In this document: positions 1-9,954 of the stretch, piece by piece
How positions within the stretch are numbered: the first letter of the stretch is position 1
Layout of the letters: every line of letters begins with the position of its first letter
Source of the DNA: JBHEMK01 sp046262635
Lineage (GTDB): Bacteria > Actinomycetota > Thermoleophilia > Gaiellales > Gaiellaceae
NCBI GenBank assembly: GCA_046262635.1
Contig: JBHEMK010000095.1
Location: forward strand, 1-28,483
DNA length: 28,483 nt
Reading direction: 5' to 3'
Program-made: the position numbers and the translations under genes
Notes under the pieces: model-generated
The model's database searches: none
Seen by the model: only the letters and a program-made list of their open reading frames with translations
What the model was told of the DNA's origin: nothing

Positions 1-525
1 ATCTCGATCACCGACGGGCAGATCTTCCTGCAGTCCGATCTCTTCTTCTCGGGCGTCCGCCCGGCCGTGAACGTCGGGATCTCGGTATCGCGCGTGGGCG
101 GATCTGCGCAGACGAAGGCGATGAGGAAGGTCGCAGGCCGACTGCGCCTCGACCTCGCGCAGTACCGCGAGCTGGAGGCGTTCGCGCAGTTCGGCTCGGA
201 GCTCGACAAGGCGACCCAGCAGGCACTGAACCGAGGCGAGAAGATGGTCGCGACGCTGAACCAGCCCCAGTACCAGCCCTGGCCGCTCGAGGAGCAGGTG
301 ACCGCGCTCTTCGCCGGCGTCAACGGCTATCTCGACGACATTCCGACCGCGCAGGTCTCCCGCTTCCACGAGGAACTGCGTGAGCACCTGCGCAGTGAGA
401 AGTCCTTGCTCGAGACGATCAGGGAGAGCGGCGAGATCTCGGACGAGACCGAGCAGAAGCTGCGCGCCGAGCTAGACAAGTTCAAGAACTCGTTCAACAT
501 CCAGACGGAGGAAGCGCTCGTCTGA
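1..525 (+). CDS. atpA: ATP synthase F1 subunit alpha, C-terminal part (5' end outside window)
   Basis: This is the last 174 residues of the F1 alpha subunit, the non-catalytic nucleotide-binding partner of beta in the F1 head. The reading frame is open from base 1 and begins with the very conserved ISITDGQIFL stretch, followed by FFSGVRPAVNVGISVSRVGG and AQTKAMRKVAG, which line the alpha/beta interface. The rest is the helical C-terminal domain (YRELEAFAQFGSELDKAT, then LNQPQYQPWPLEEQV), a close family match ending at a normal place. The Walker A part lies upstream of the window. The stop codon (523-525) shares one base with the atpG start (TGATG), so the two genes are translationally coupled. 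Confidence 0.98.
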   Translation: MSITDGQIFLQSDLFFSGVRPAVNVGISVSRVGGSAQTKAMRKVAGRLRLDLAQYRELEAFAQFGSELDKATQQALNRGEKMVATLNQPQYQPWPLEEQVTALFAGVNGYLDDIPTAQVSRFHEELREHLRSEKSLLETIRESGEISDETEQKLRAELDKFKNSFNIQTEEALV

Positions 526-1418
526 TGGCGTCGCAGCAGGACATCCGGCGCCGGATCCGGTCGGTTCAGAACACCCGCAAGATCACGCGGGCGCTGGAGC
601 TCGTCGCCGGAGCGCGGCTGCGGCGTGCCCAGCAGCGGAGCGAGGAGCTCCGTGCATACGCCGACAACATGATGGAGCTGATGAGCGGCGTCGCCCGGGC
701 GGCCCCCTCGGTCCGCGGGTTGGCGCTGCTCGCGCGGCGCGAGGTGCAGACGACGGCGATCATCGCCTTCACCGGCGACCGCGGTCTGGCGGGGCCGTTT
801 AACGCTCAGATCCTCCGCCGCTCCTTCGAGCTCCAGCGTGAGGAACGGGCGCAGGGCCGACAGGTCCGCTGGCTGGCGGTCGGCCGGAAGGGTGCGTCGT
901 CGCTCCGCTTCCGCCGCTACGAGGTCACCGCCGACTTCGCGGGCTTCAGCGACAAGCCCGACTACGCGGATGCCAAGGCCGTCGCCCACCGCGCCGCCGG
1001 GCTCTACGAGGCGGGCGAGGTCGATCGCGTGCTGATCGTCTACAACCACTTCATCTCGCCGCTCGTCCAGAGGGTCACTGTGACCGAGGTCCTGCCGATC
1101 CCGGAGGACGTGCTCGGGGCAGGCCGCGAGGAGCAGTCGGAGGCGACCGCCGCGCGGGGAGACTTCATCTACGAGCCTGAACCCGAGGAGATCCTCACGA
1201 GGCTCCTGCCGGTCTACCTGGAGACGGAGATCTACCGCGCACTGCTCGAGTCGGCGGCCTCGTTCCTCGGGGCCCAGATGACCGCGATGCGCAACGCCTC
1301 GAGCAACGCCGCCGACCTGATCGACCGGTTGACGCTCGCGATGAACCGTGCTCGCCAGGCCGAGATCACCCAGGAGATCCTGGAGGTCGTGGCCGGCGCG
1401 GACGCCCTCACCTCCTGA
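525..1418 (+). CDS. atpG: ATP synthase F1 subunit gamma
   Basis: A 297-residue gamma subunit, the rotating central stalk of F1 that couples proton flow through Fo to catalysis in the beta subunits. The N-terminal helix carries the family signature (DIRRRIRSVQNTRKITRALE, then LVAGARLRRAQ). The middle has the Rossmann-like core with FTGDRGLAGPFNAQ, and the C-terminal helix has the diagnostic MTAMRNASSNAADLIDRLT and LAMNRARQAEITQEILEVVAGA. The length is normal. ATG at 525 overlaps the atpA stop. The 3' end and stop lie inside a perfect 8-base inverted repeat (1405-1437), and the next gene is not atpD but a small zinc-finger gene. Confidence 0.98.
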   Translation: MASQQDIRRRIRSVQNTRKITRALELVAGARLRRAQQRSEELRAYADNMMELMSGVARAAPSVRGLALLARREVQTTAIIAFTGDRGLAGPFNAQILRRSFELQREERAQGRQVRWLAVGRKGASSLRFRRYEVTADFAGFSDKPDYADAKAVAHRAAGLYEAGEVDRVLIVYNHFISPLVQRVTVTEVLPIPEDVLGAGREEQSEATAARGDFIYEPEPEEILTRLLPVYLETEIYRALLESAASFLGAQMTAMRNASSNAADLIDRLTLAMNRARQAEITQEILEVVAGADALTS

Positions 1419-1450
1419 GAGGTTCCGCCGGTGAGGGTCTCGGAGAACCT
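1405..1450 (+). promoter_or_regulatory. Possible H-type RNA pseudoknot over the atpG stop codon
   Basis: CCCTCACC (1405-1412) is perfectly complementary to GGTGAGGG (1430-1437). The loop between them contains AGGTTC (1420-1425), which is complementary to GAACCT (1445-1450). The loop lengths (7, 4 and 7 bases) suit an H-type pseudoknot. The atpG stop codon (1416-1418) lies in the first loop. It could be a termination, attenuation or stability element separating atpAG from the downstream genes. There is no T-tract. The pairing is read by eye and no energy was calculated. Confidence 0.35.
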
Positions 1451-1524
1451 GCCGATCCTGCCCTCGATTCGCGAAAGTCGTGCGACCTCCTAACTCGTTT
1501 GGTCATCCGACCGTCTGAGCTGAC

Positions 1525-1965
1525 ATGGGGGCACTGAAATCAGGGTGTGAGCGCGCCCGCGAGTGGGTCTCGCTCGACCTGGACGGTGAGCTCTCGGAGC
1601 TCGAGGATGCCCAGCTGCGCGCGCATCTCGGGCGGTGTCTGGGGTGCGCGGGGTTCGCTTCCGACCTGCGCGGCACGACCGCTGCGCTGCGCGCGGCGCC
1701 GCTCGAGCCCCTCGCCGCGGTCGTGACCTTCCCGGCGGGCCGCAGCCGCACTCCGCGTGTGCTGCAGGTCGGCGCGGCCGCCGCGGCCGTCGCGCTCGCG
1801 GTGGGTCTCGGGAGCCTGGCCGGGTTGCGCGGATCGCCGACCCCGCCAGCGCCGACGGCCGCGGCGGCGTTCGCCGCGACCCAGGCTCCGTACATCGAGC
1901 AGCGCCTGCTCGCGATGGACCGCGCGCATCCGCACCCCGCAGGCGGGCGGACGATCGCGGTCTAG
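1525..1965 (+). CDS. Small zf-HC2 (anti-sigma type) zinc-finger membrane protein inside the atp operon
   Basis: A 146-residue protein I recognise only by architecture. Residues 8-41 fit the zf-HC2 zinc finger of anti-sigma factors: C8, then WVSLDLDGELSELEDAQ, then H34-x3-C38-x2-C41. After a basic stretch (RSRTPR) comes one hydrophobic segment at about residues 78-100, rich in Ala, Val, Gly and Leu. A short Ala/Pro-rich tail follows, probably outside the cell. This is the layout of a membrane anti-sigma factor, but no sigma-factor gene is present in the window, so its target is unknown. It lies between atpG and atpD in the same direction, with about 105 bases on each side. ATG 1525 has no convincing ribosome binding site. 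It could instead be an orphan redox- or zinc-sensing protein. Confidence 0.75.
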   Translation: MGALKSGCERAREWVSLDLDGELSELEDAQLRAHLGRCLGCAGFASDLRGTTAALRAAPLEPLAAVVTFPAGRSRTPRVLQVGAAAAAVALAVGLGSLAGLRGSPTPPAPTAAAAFAATQAPYIEQRLLAMDRAHPHPAGGRTIAV

Positions 1966-2001
1966 CCTCGGTTCCCCAGGCCACCCGCGGCACCCCTCCG
2001 A

Positions 2002-2007
2002 TAGACT
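2002..2007 (+). promoter_or_regulatory. Candidate -10 box for atpD
   Basis: TAGACT stands 63 bases before the atpD ATG in a GC-rich gap. It resembles the TAnnnT boxes found before several other genes here. No clear -35 is visible. It could let atpD-atpC be transcribed separately from atpAG. Confidence 0.35.
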
Positions 2008-2070
2008 GCGTTCGCCCGGCAGGCGCCTGCGCGCGCCCCGCGCACGCCCTCGAACGCCTCCAGGAGCAGG

Positions 2071-3573
2071 ATGAGCACGAACGGTCAGAACGTCGGCAGG
2101 ATCGTCGAGATCAAGGGTGTCGTGATCGACGCCGTCTTTCCGGGTCAGCTCCCCGAGATCTACAACGCGGTGAGCATCCCGCTGCCGGAGGGTGACATCC
2201 GCGGCGATCGGCTGATCGCGGAGGTGCAGCAGCATCTGGGCGACGACCGCATTCGTGCAGTCGCGATGGACTCGACCGACGGGCTCGCGCGCGGCACCGA
2301 CGTCTACGACACGGGCGAGGCGATCTCAGTGCCGGTCGGCGACCAGACGCTCGGCCGCATCTGGAACGTCCTGGGGGAGCCCGTCGACGAAAAGGAAGCC
2401 GCGACGGGTGAGCGGTGGCCGATTCACCGCGAGCCGCCGGCCTTCAACGAGCTGTCGCCGACGACCGAGATCTTCGAGACCGGCATCAAGGTGGTCGACC
2501 TGCTTGCACCGTACGTGCGCGGCGGTAAGGTCGGGCTGTTCGGCGGCGCGGGGACGGGTAAGACCGTGTTGCTCCAGGAGCTGATTCGAAACATCGCCGC
2601 CGAGCACGGCGGCGTCTCGGTGTTTGCGGGCGTGGGTGAGCGGACGCGCGAGGGGAACGACCTCTGGATCGAGATGACCGAGTCGGGCGTGATCGACAAG
2701 CTCGCGCTCGTCTACGGGCAGATGAACGAGCCGCCGGGCGCGCGCCTGCGCGTGGCGCTGTCGGGCCTGACGATGGCGGAGTACTTCCGCGACGAGGGCA
2801 GGGACGTCCTGCTCTTCATCGACAACATCTTCCGCTTCGTCCAGGCGGCATCGGAAGTGTCGGCGCTCCTCGGCCGCATGCCGAGCGCGGTCGGCTACCA
2901 GCCGACGCTCGCCACCGAGATGGGGCAGCTGCAGGAGCGGATCACCTCGACACGGACCGGCTCGGTCACCTCGGTGCAGGCGATCTACGTTCCGGCCGAC
3001 GACCTCACGGACCCGGCCCCGGCGAACACCTTTGCACACCTCGACTCGACGACGGTGCTCTCCCGCGCACTCGTCGAGCAGGGCATCTACCCGGCGATCG
3101 ACCCGCTCGAGTCGACCTCCAGAGCGCTCGCTCTCGGCGTCGTCTCCGACGAGCACTACGAGACGGCGACACGCGTCCAGGAGATCCTGCAGCGCTACCG
3201 CGATCTGCAGGACATCATCGCGATCCTCGGCATCGACGAGCTCTCCGACGAGGACAAGCTCGTCGTCGCCCGGGCGCGCAAAATCCAGCGTTTCCTGTCG
3301 CAGCCGTTCAACGTCGCCGAGATCTTCACCGGCACGCCCGGTGAGTACGTGAAGCTCGAGGACACCGTCCGGGGGTTCCAGGAGATCCTGGACGGCAAGC
3401 ACGATGACCTGCCCGAACAGGCCTTCTACATGGTCGGCACGATCGAGCAGGCCGCTGCGCGCGGCAGCGAGTTCGGCGGCGAGAGGGAAGGCGACGGGGG
3501 CGAGGACGGCCGGCCGCAGGAGCCGGGGGCGGACGAGACGGGCGAGGCCGAACCCGAACTCGTCGAGGCGTAG
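2071..3573 (+). CDS. atpD: ATP synthase F1 subunit beta
   Basis: The catalytic beta subunit of F1-ATPase, 500 residues. Walker A GGAGTGKT lies at residues 158-165, followed by GVGERTREGNDLWIEM. Walker B is LLFIDNIFRF with D251. The conserved SALLGRMPSAVGYQPTLATE and the catalytic-site stretches ITSTRTGSVTSVQAIYVPAD and STTVLSRAL are all present, so the enzyme looks active. A GGAG motif (2063-2066) sits just before ATG 2071. It is about 30 residues longer than usual: after the normal end (YMVGTIEQAAARG) there is an acidic, Gly/Glu/Pro-rich tail of about 33 residues ending in PELVEA. The upstream neighbour is the zinc-finger gene, and atpC follows after 9 bases. Confidence 0.98.
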   Translation: MSTNGQNVGRIVEIKGVVIDAVFPGQLPEIYNAVSIPLPEGDIRGDRLIAEVQQHLGDDRIRAVAMDSTDGLARGTDVYDTGEAISVPVGDQTLGRIWNVLGEPVDEKEAATGERWPIHREPPAFNELSPTTEIFETGIKVVDLLAPYVRGGKVGLFGGAGTGKTVLLQELIRNIAAEHGGVSVFAGVGERTREGNDLWIEMTESGVIDKLALVYGQMNEPPGARLRVALSGLTMAEYFRDEGRDVLLFIDNIFRFVQAASEVSALLGRMPSAVGYQPTLATEMGQLQERITSTRTGSVTSVQAIYVPADDLTDPAPANTFAHLDSTTVLSRALVEQGIYPAIDPLESTSRALALGVVSDEHYETATRVQEILQRYRDLQDIIAILGIDELSDEDKLVVARARKIQRFLSQPFNVAEIFTGTPGEYVKLEDTVRGFQEILDGKHDDLPEQAFYMVGTIEQAAARGSEFGGEREGDGGEDGRPQEPGADETGEAEPELVEA

Positions 3574-3582
3574 GGAAACGGC

Positions 3583-4008
3583 GTGGCCGCCGGTCGCCGC
3601 ACATTCGATCTCTCGCTCGTGACGCCGGCAGGAGCCGCCTTCGAGGGCGAGGCCGAGATGATCATCGTCCCGGGCGCCGTCGGTGAGATCGGCGTGCTCG
3701 CCCGCCACGCCCCCCTGATCGCGCTGCTGAAGGCCGGCTCGACGCGGGTCCACGTCGGCCAGGGGGACGTGCGCGAGTTCGCGACCGGGCCCGGCTTCTT
3801 CAAGGTCCAGGAGGATAAGGCGATTGCGCTCGTGGACGACGCCGTCCTGGCGGCCGAGATCGACGACGAGCGGGCGCGAGGGCAGCTGGAGGAGGCGCAG
3901 GCCGAGCTGGCCCAGGTCGACGCGGGCGAGTCAACGGCCGATCGGTGGCAGATCGAGCAGCGGATCGCGCACGCAGAGAACCAGCTCTCGGTTTCCGGCC
4001 GGAGCTGA
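3583..4008 (+). CDS. atpC: ATP synthase F1 subunit epsilon
   Basis: A 141-residue epsilon subunit, which sits on gamma at the foot of the central stalk and can restrain ATP hydrolysis. The N-terminal beta-sandwich is clear (FDLSLVTPAGAAFEGEAEMI, then VPGAVGEIGVLARHAPLIA and LKAGSTRVHV). The C-terminal part is predicted to be two helices (AAEIDDERARGQLEEAQAEL, then RWQIEQRIAHAENQLS). The GTG start at 3583 lies 9 bases after the atpD stop with a weak AGGGAAA upstream. It is the last gene of the atp operon and is followed by a GC-rich hairpin. Confidence 0.95.
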   Translation: MAAGRRTFDLSLVTPAGAAFEGEAEMIIVPGAVGEIGVLARHAPLIALLKAGSTRVHVGQGDVREFATGPGFFKVQEDKAIALVDDAVLAAEIDDERARGQLEEAQAELAQVDAGESTADRWQIEQRIAHAENQLSVSGRS

Positions 4009-4021
4009 TCCCGCCCGCGCC

Positions 4022-4074
4022 TTGCGGCCTCGCCCGCCTCGGCGCCGGGCGCGACTGGCCCGAGGGGGCCGCAA
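4022..4074 (+). terminator. GC-rich hairpin after atpC, likely terminator without a U-tract
   Basis: TTGCGGCC (4022-4029) pairs perfectly with GGCCGCAA (4067-4074). An inner stem CCTCGG (4037-4042) pairs with CCGAGG (4060-4065) across a small internal loop. It begins 14 bases after the atpC stop and precedes the metH promoter, as expected for an operon end. No T-run follows. Confidence 0.45.
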
Positions 4075-4144
4075 CACTCGCCTGCTCGGTTGCCGGGTGA
4101 CCTGCAGCTCCGCCAACTGCTAGCCTTTCGCTCCCTGGAGAGCT

Positions 4145-4174
4145 TTGACAGGCAGCTTGGCGACCAGGATAAAA
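4145..4174 (+). promoter_or_regulatory. Sigma70-like promoter for metH
   Basis: A perfect TTGACA -35 box (4145-4150) is followed after 17 bases by GATAAA (4168-4173), or after 18 bases by ATAAAA. The A-rich stretch stands out from the GC-rich surroundings. The leader to the metH ATG would be about 50 bases, with a GAGGGGAG ribosome binding site at 4219-4226. I looked for cobalamin or SAM riboswitch motifs in 4009-4232 and saw none. Confidence 0.65.
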
Positions 4175-4232
4175 AACGCCTAAAGAGCCCGCGGCGCCGG
4201 CCCCGGCTCCCGGACTTCGAGGGGAGTGACGG

Positions 4233-7880
<3,648 letters not shown>

Positions 7881-7895
7881 GCCGGCACCCGGAAG

Positions 7896-7901
7896 TAGGA
7901 T
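7896..7901 (+). promoter_or_regulatory. Candidate -10 box of a leaderless gene
   Basis: TAGGAT lies 7 bases before GTG 7909, so transcription would start at or next to the start codon. No ribosome binding site is visible. Confidence 0.45.
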
Positions 7902-7908
7902 CGCGTTC

Positions 7909-8583
7909 GTGACCATGAGGAGCTTTCTGGGTGCGGCCCTCGTAGGCGTGGTCCTCGTGGGAACTGCTCTTGCTGCAAACGGCGAGCCACAGAAGCGCTT
8001 CAGGGGAGACGATCAGGCCTGGGCGAGGGCGATCGTCCTGCACGCGGCGGACCTGCCGGGCTGGCGCGCGGGTCCGCAGGCGCACTCCACCTCCGGCAGC
8101 CTGCGCTGCCGCGGCTTCTTCACTCCCGACGAATCCGATCTTGTCGTCACCGGCGAGACCGATTCGAGGCAATTCGCCCGGCCCGGGATGTTCGTGGCCG
8201 CGAGCTCGTCGGTCTACCGCCGCCCGGCCGACGCGCTTGCTTCGTGGAAGCGCAACGTCCGGCCGGCGCTCGCCCGCTGCCTCGGCCAGCGCTACGAGAC
8301 GGAGTCGTCCCCGGGGGTGACCGTCCGCGTGATGCGGTGGGGCCGGCTGCCGTTCGCGAAGCTCACGCAGCGGACGGCCGCGTTCCGGATCGTGGCTGCG
8401 TTCAGCGGAAACGGGCGGACGCTCGTCGCCACGAGCGATCTGATCCTGCTCTCCCGCGGCCGCGCCGACTGCGCGATCGTGCTCCTCTCGACCATGCGTC
8501 GGTTCCCGAGCGCGGTTGAGCTGCGGGTCGCGAGGCTGGTCGCTGGGCGCCTTGTCGCGCCGCCCCGTCGGCACGGCGCGTAG
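7909..8583 (+). CDS. Secreted protein of unknown function
   Basis: I do not recognise this 224-residue protein. It begins with a short signal peptide: one Arg, then a hydrophobic run of Leu, Val, Gly and Ala, with a likely signal peptidase I site after the ALA at 20-22. The mature part has no membrane segment, and its three cysteines (C67, C124, C188) could allow one disulfide. Motifs that might help identification are ARAIVLHAADLPGWRAG near the N-terminus and RTAAFRIVAAFSGNGRTLV in the second half. The tail is basic. GTG 7909 or ATG 7915 could be the start; the TAGGAT box suits GTG as a leaderless start. It lies 28 bases after metH, but nothing links it to methionine synthesis. Confidence 0.8.
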   Translation: MTMRSFLGAALVGVVLVGTALAANGEPQKRFRGDDQAWARAIVLHAADLPGWRAGPQAHSTSGSLRCRGFFTPDESDLVVTGETDSRQFARPGMFVAASSSVYRRPADALASWKRNVRPALARCLGQRYETESSPGVTVRVMRWGRLPFAKLTQRTAAFRIVAAFSGNGRTLVATSDLILLSRGRADCAIVLLSTMRRFPSAVELRVARLVAGRLVAPPRRHGA

Positions 8584-8640
8584 CGTCGGCACCGTTCCTC
8601 CACGGCGACGTCCCGTTGCTCGCGGTGGCGGCGCCGACGC
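8583..8640 (+). repeat. Inverted repeat just after the secreted-protein gene
   Basis: GCGTCGGC (8583-8590) is perfectly complementary to GCCGACGC (8633-8640), and ACCG next to it can pair with CGGT (8623-8626). The loop is large. It starts at the last base of the stop codon, so a terminator or 3' stability element is possible. No T-run follows. Confidence 0.3.
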
Positions 8641-8670
8641 ACTGCTCGCGCTGGGCCCGCGGCGCCCGGC

Positions 8671-8687
8671 GACCGCTCGCAGCGGTC
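8671..8687 (+). promoter_or_regulatory. 17-base perfect palindrome in front of the carboxylate-amine ligase gene
   Basis: GACCGCT and AGCGGTC are exact reverse complements separated by CGC. A TACCCT box (8693-8698) follows five bases later, so the palindrome covers the place a -35 element would occupy. It could be an operator or an RNA hairpin. Confidence 0.3.
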
Positions 8688-8774
8688 CGGCATACCCTCG
8701 GCGCCCTCGCGCCGGCCGCAAGCCGACCGGCTGGCCCCGTTATTGGCCGGCCCCGGTCGGGTAGGCCGCGCCGC

Positions 8775-9887
8775 ATGGACGTCAACTACGGCTCCAGCGC
8801 GCCGTTCAGCCTCGGAGTCGAGGAGGAGTTCCAGCTCCTGAACGCCGAGAGCTTCGAACTGACCTCGCGCTTCGATCAGATCCTCGCGGCCTCCGGCGGC
8901 GATCCGCAGATCAAGCCAGAGCTGATGCAGTCGACGGTCGAGGCCGCGACGGGTATCGCCACGACCGTCGCGGAGGCGATCGAACAGGCGCGCGAGCTGC
9001 GCCGGCGGGTGCGCGACGCGGCGGCCGAGCACGGCGTCGTCTTCGCCTCTGCCGGGACGCATCCATTCTCGCGCTACGAGCACCAGGATGTGACCGAGCA
9101 GGCCCGCTACCGGGAGCTGCTCGAGTCGATGCAGTGGGTGGCCGAGCGCGAGCTGATCTTCGGCCTCCACGTCCACGTGGGGCTCGAGTCGGCCCAGCAG
9201 GCGATAGCTGTCGCCAATGCGCTCCGTACCTGGCTGCCGGAGCTGCTCGCGCTTTCCGCCAACTCCCCGTTTTGGCTCGGCCGCGACACCGGCCTCGCCT
9301 CCACGCGCTCGAAGGTCTTCGACTCGTTTCCGCGCAGCGGCCTGCCGCCGGCCTTCTCGTCTTTCGAGGAGTTCGAGCTCCTGGTCGAGCGTGGTGTCAA
9401 GACCGGGTCGTTCGACGACTACACGTACATCTGGTGGGACCTCCGGCCCCATCCCAAGCTGGGCACGATCGAGATCCGGGTTTGCGATGGCCAGACGCGG
9501 ATCGAGACGGTCAGTGCACTCGTCGCCCTCGTCCAGAGCCTCGTGGTCACCCTCGCCGGGCGCTACGACGCCGGCGGCTCACTGCCGATCCAGCCGGTCA
9601 CGCTCGTCGCCGAGAACAAGTGGCGCGCGGCGCGCTACGGACTCGAGGCGGATCTCGTCGACCTCGAGTCCGACACGGAGCGGCCGGCCCGCGACGCCGC
9701 CCGGGCACTCGTCGACCTCGCCGAGCCGGCGGCGCGGCGGCTCGGCTGCGCGGCCGAGCTGGGCGAGCTCGACAGCGTGCTCGAGCGCGGCACCGGCGCG
9801 GACGAGCAGCGCCGTGTCTACCAGGAGTCCGGCACCCTGCTCGCAGTGGCGCAGTGGCTTGCCGCACAGTCGGTCGCTGGAATCTGA
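8775..9887 (+). CDS. Carboxylate-amine ligase, YbdK / GCS2 family
   Basis: A 370-residue member of the glutamate-cysteine ligase type 2 family, ATP-dependent enzymes joining a carboxylate to an amine. Characterised members include weak gamma-glutamylcysteine ligases; the substrate here cannot be read from sequence. Motifs in order are SLGVEEEFQLLN (acidic metal and ATP-site residues), HPFSRYEHQDVTEQARYREL, FGLHVHVGLES, LSANSPFWLGRDTGLASTRS, YIWWDLRPHPKLGTIEIRVC and VAENKWRAARYGLEA. Length is normal. I chose ATG 8775 because homology begins right there. The frame stays open upstream, but that stretch (from 8616) reads as low-complexity Arg/Ala/Pro and looks non-coding. A weak TAGGCC lies seven bases upstream. 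Mycothiol or a related thiol pathway is one possible context but nothing nearby supports it. Confidence 0.9.
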   Translation: MDVNYGSSAPFSLGVEEEFQLLNAESFELTSRFDQILAASGGDPQIKPELMQSTVEAATGIATTVAEAIEQARELRRRVRDAAAEHGVVFASAGTHPFSRYEHQDVTEQARYRELLESMQWVAERELIFGLHVHVGLESAQQAIAVANALRTWLPELLALSANSPFWLGRDTGLASTRSKVFDSFPRSGLPPAFSSFEEFELLVERGVKTGSFDDYTYIWWDLRPHPKLGTIEIRVCDGQTRIETVSALVALVQSLVVTLAGRYDAGGSLPIQPVTLVAENKWRAARYGLEADLVDLESDTERPARDAARALVDLAEPAARRLGCAAELGELDSVLERGTGADEQRRVYQESGTLLAVAQWLAAQSVAGI

Positions 9888-9906
9888 GCGCGACCGGCGG
9901 CTCGGG

Positions 9907-9912
9907 TATCCT
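9907..9912 (+). promoter_or_regulatory. Candidate -10 box for the LCP gene
   Basis: TATCCT lies 42 bases before ATG 9955. No good -35 and no strong ribosome binding site can be seen. Confidence 0.3.
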
Positions 9913-9954
9913 GCGCCCGAGCGGGTGCCTTCCCTGGCATCCGCGTTTTCCTAG

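Noticed and set aside
1438..1524. ECF-type promoter (GGAGAACC with a downstream CGATT) before the zinc-finger gene
   Set aside because: The match is loose, spacing is ambiguous, and part of it is taken up by the candidate pseudoknot.
4009..4232. Cobalamin or SAM riboswitch upstream of metH
   Set aside because: I saw no B12-box or SAM-box-like sequence; the region is explained by a hairpin and a sigma70-like promoter.
8616..8774. Upstream start at 8616 for the YbdK-type ligase
   Set aside because: The added 53 residues are low-complexity Arg/Ala/Pro; family homology begins at ATG 8775.
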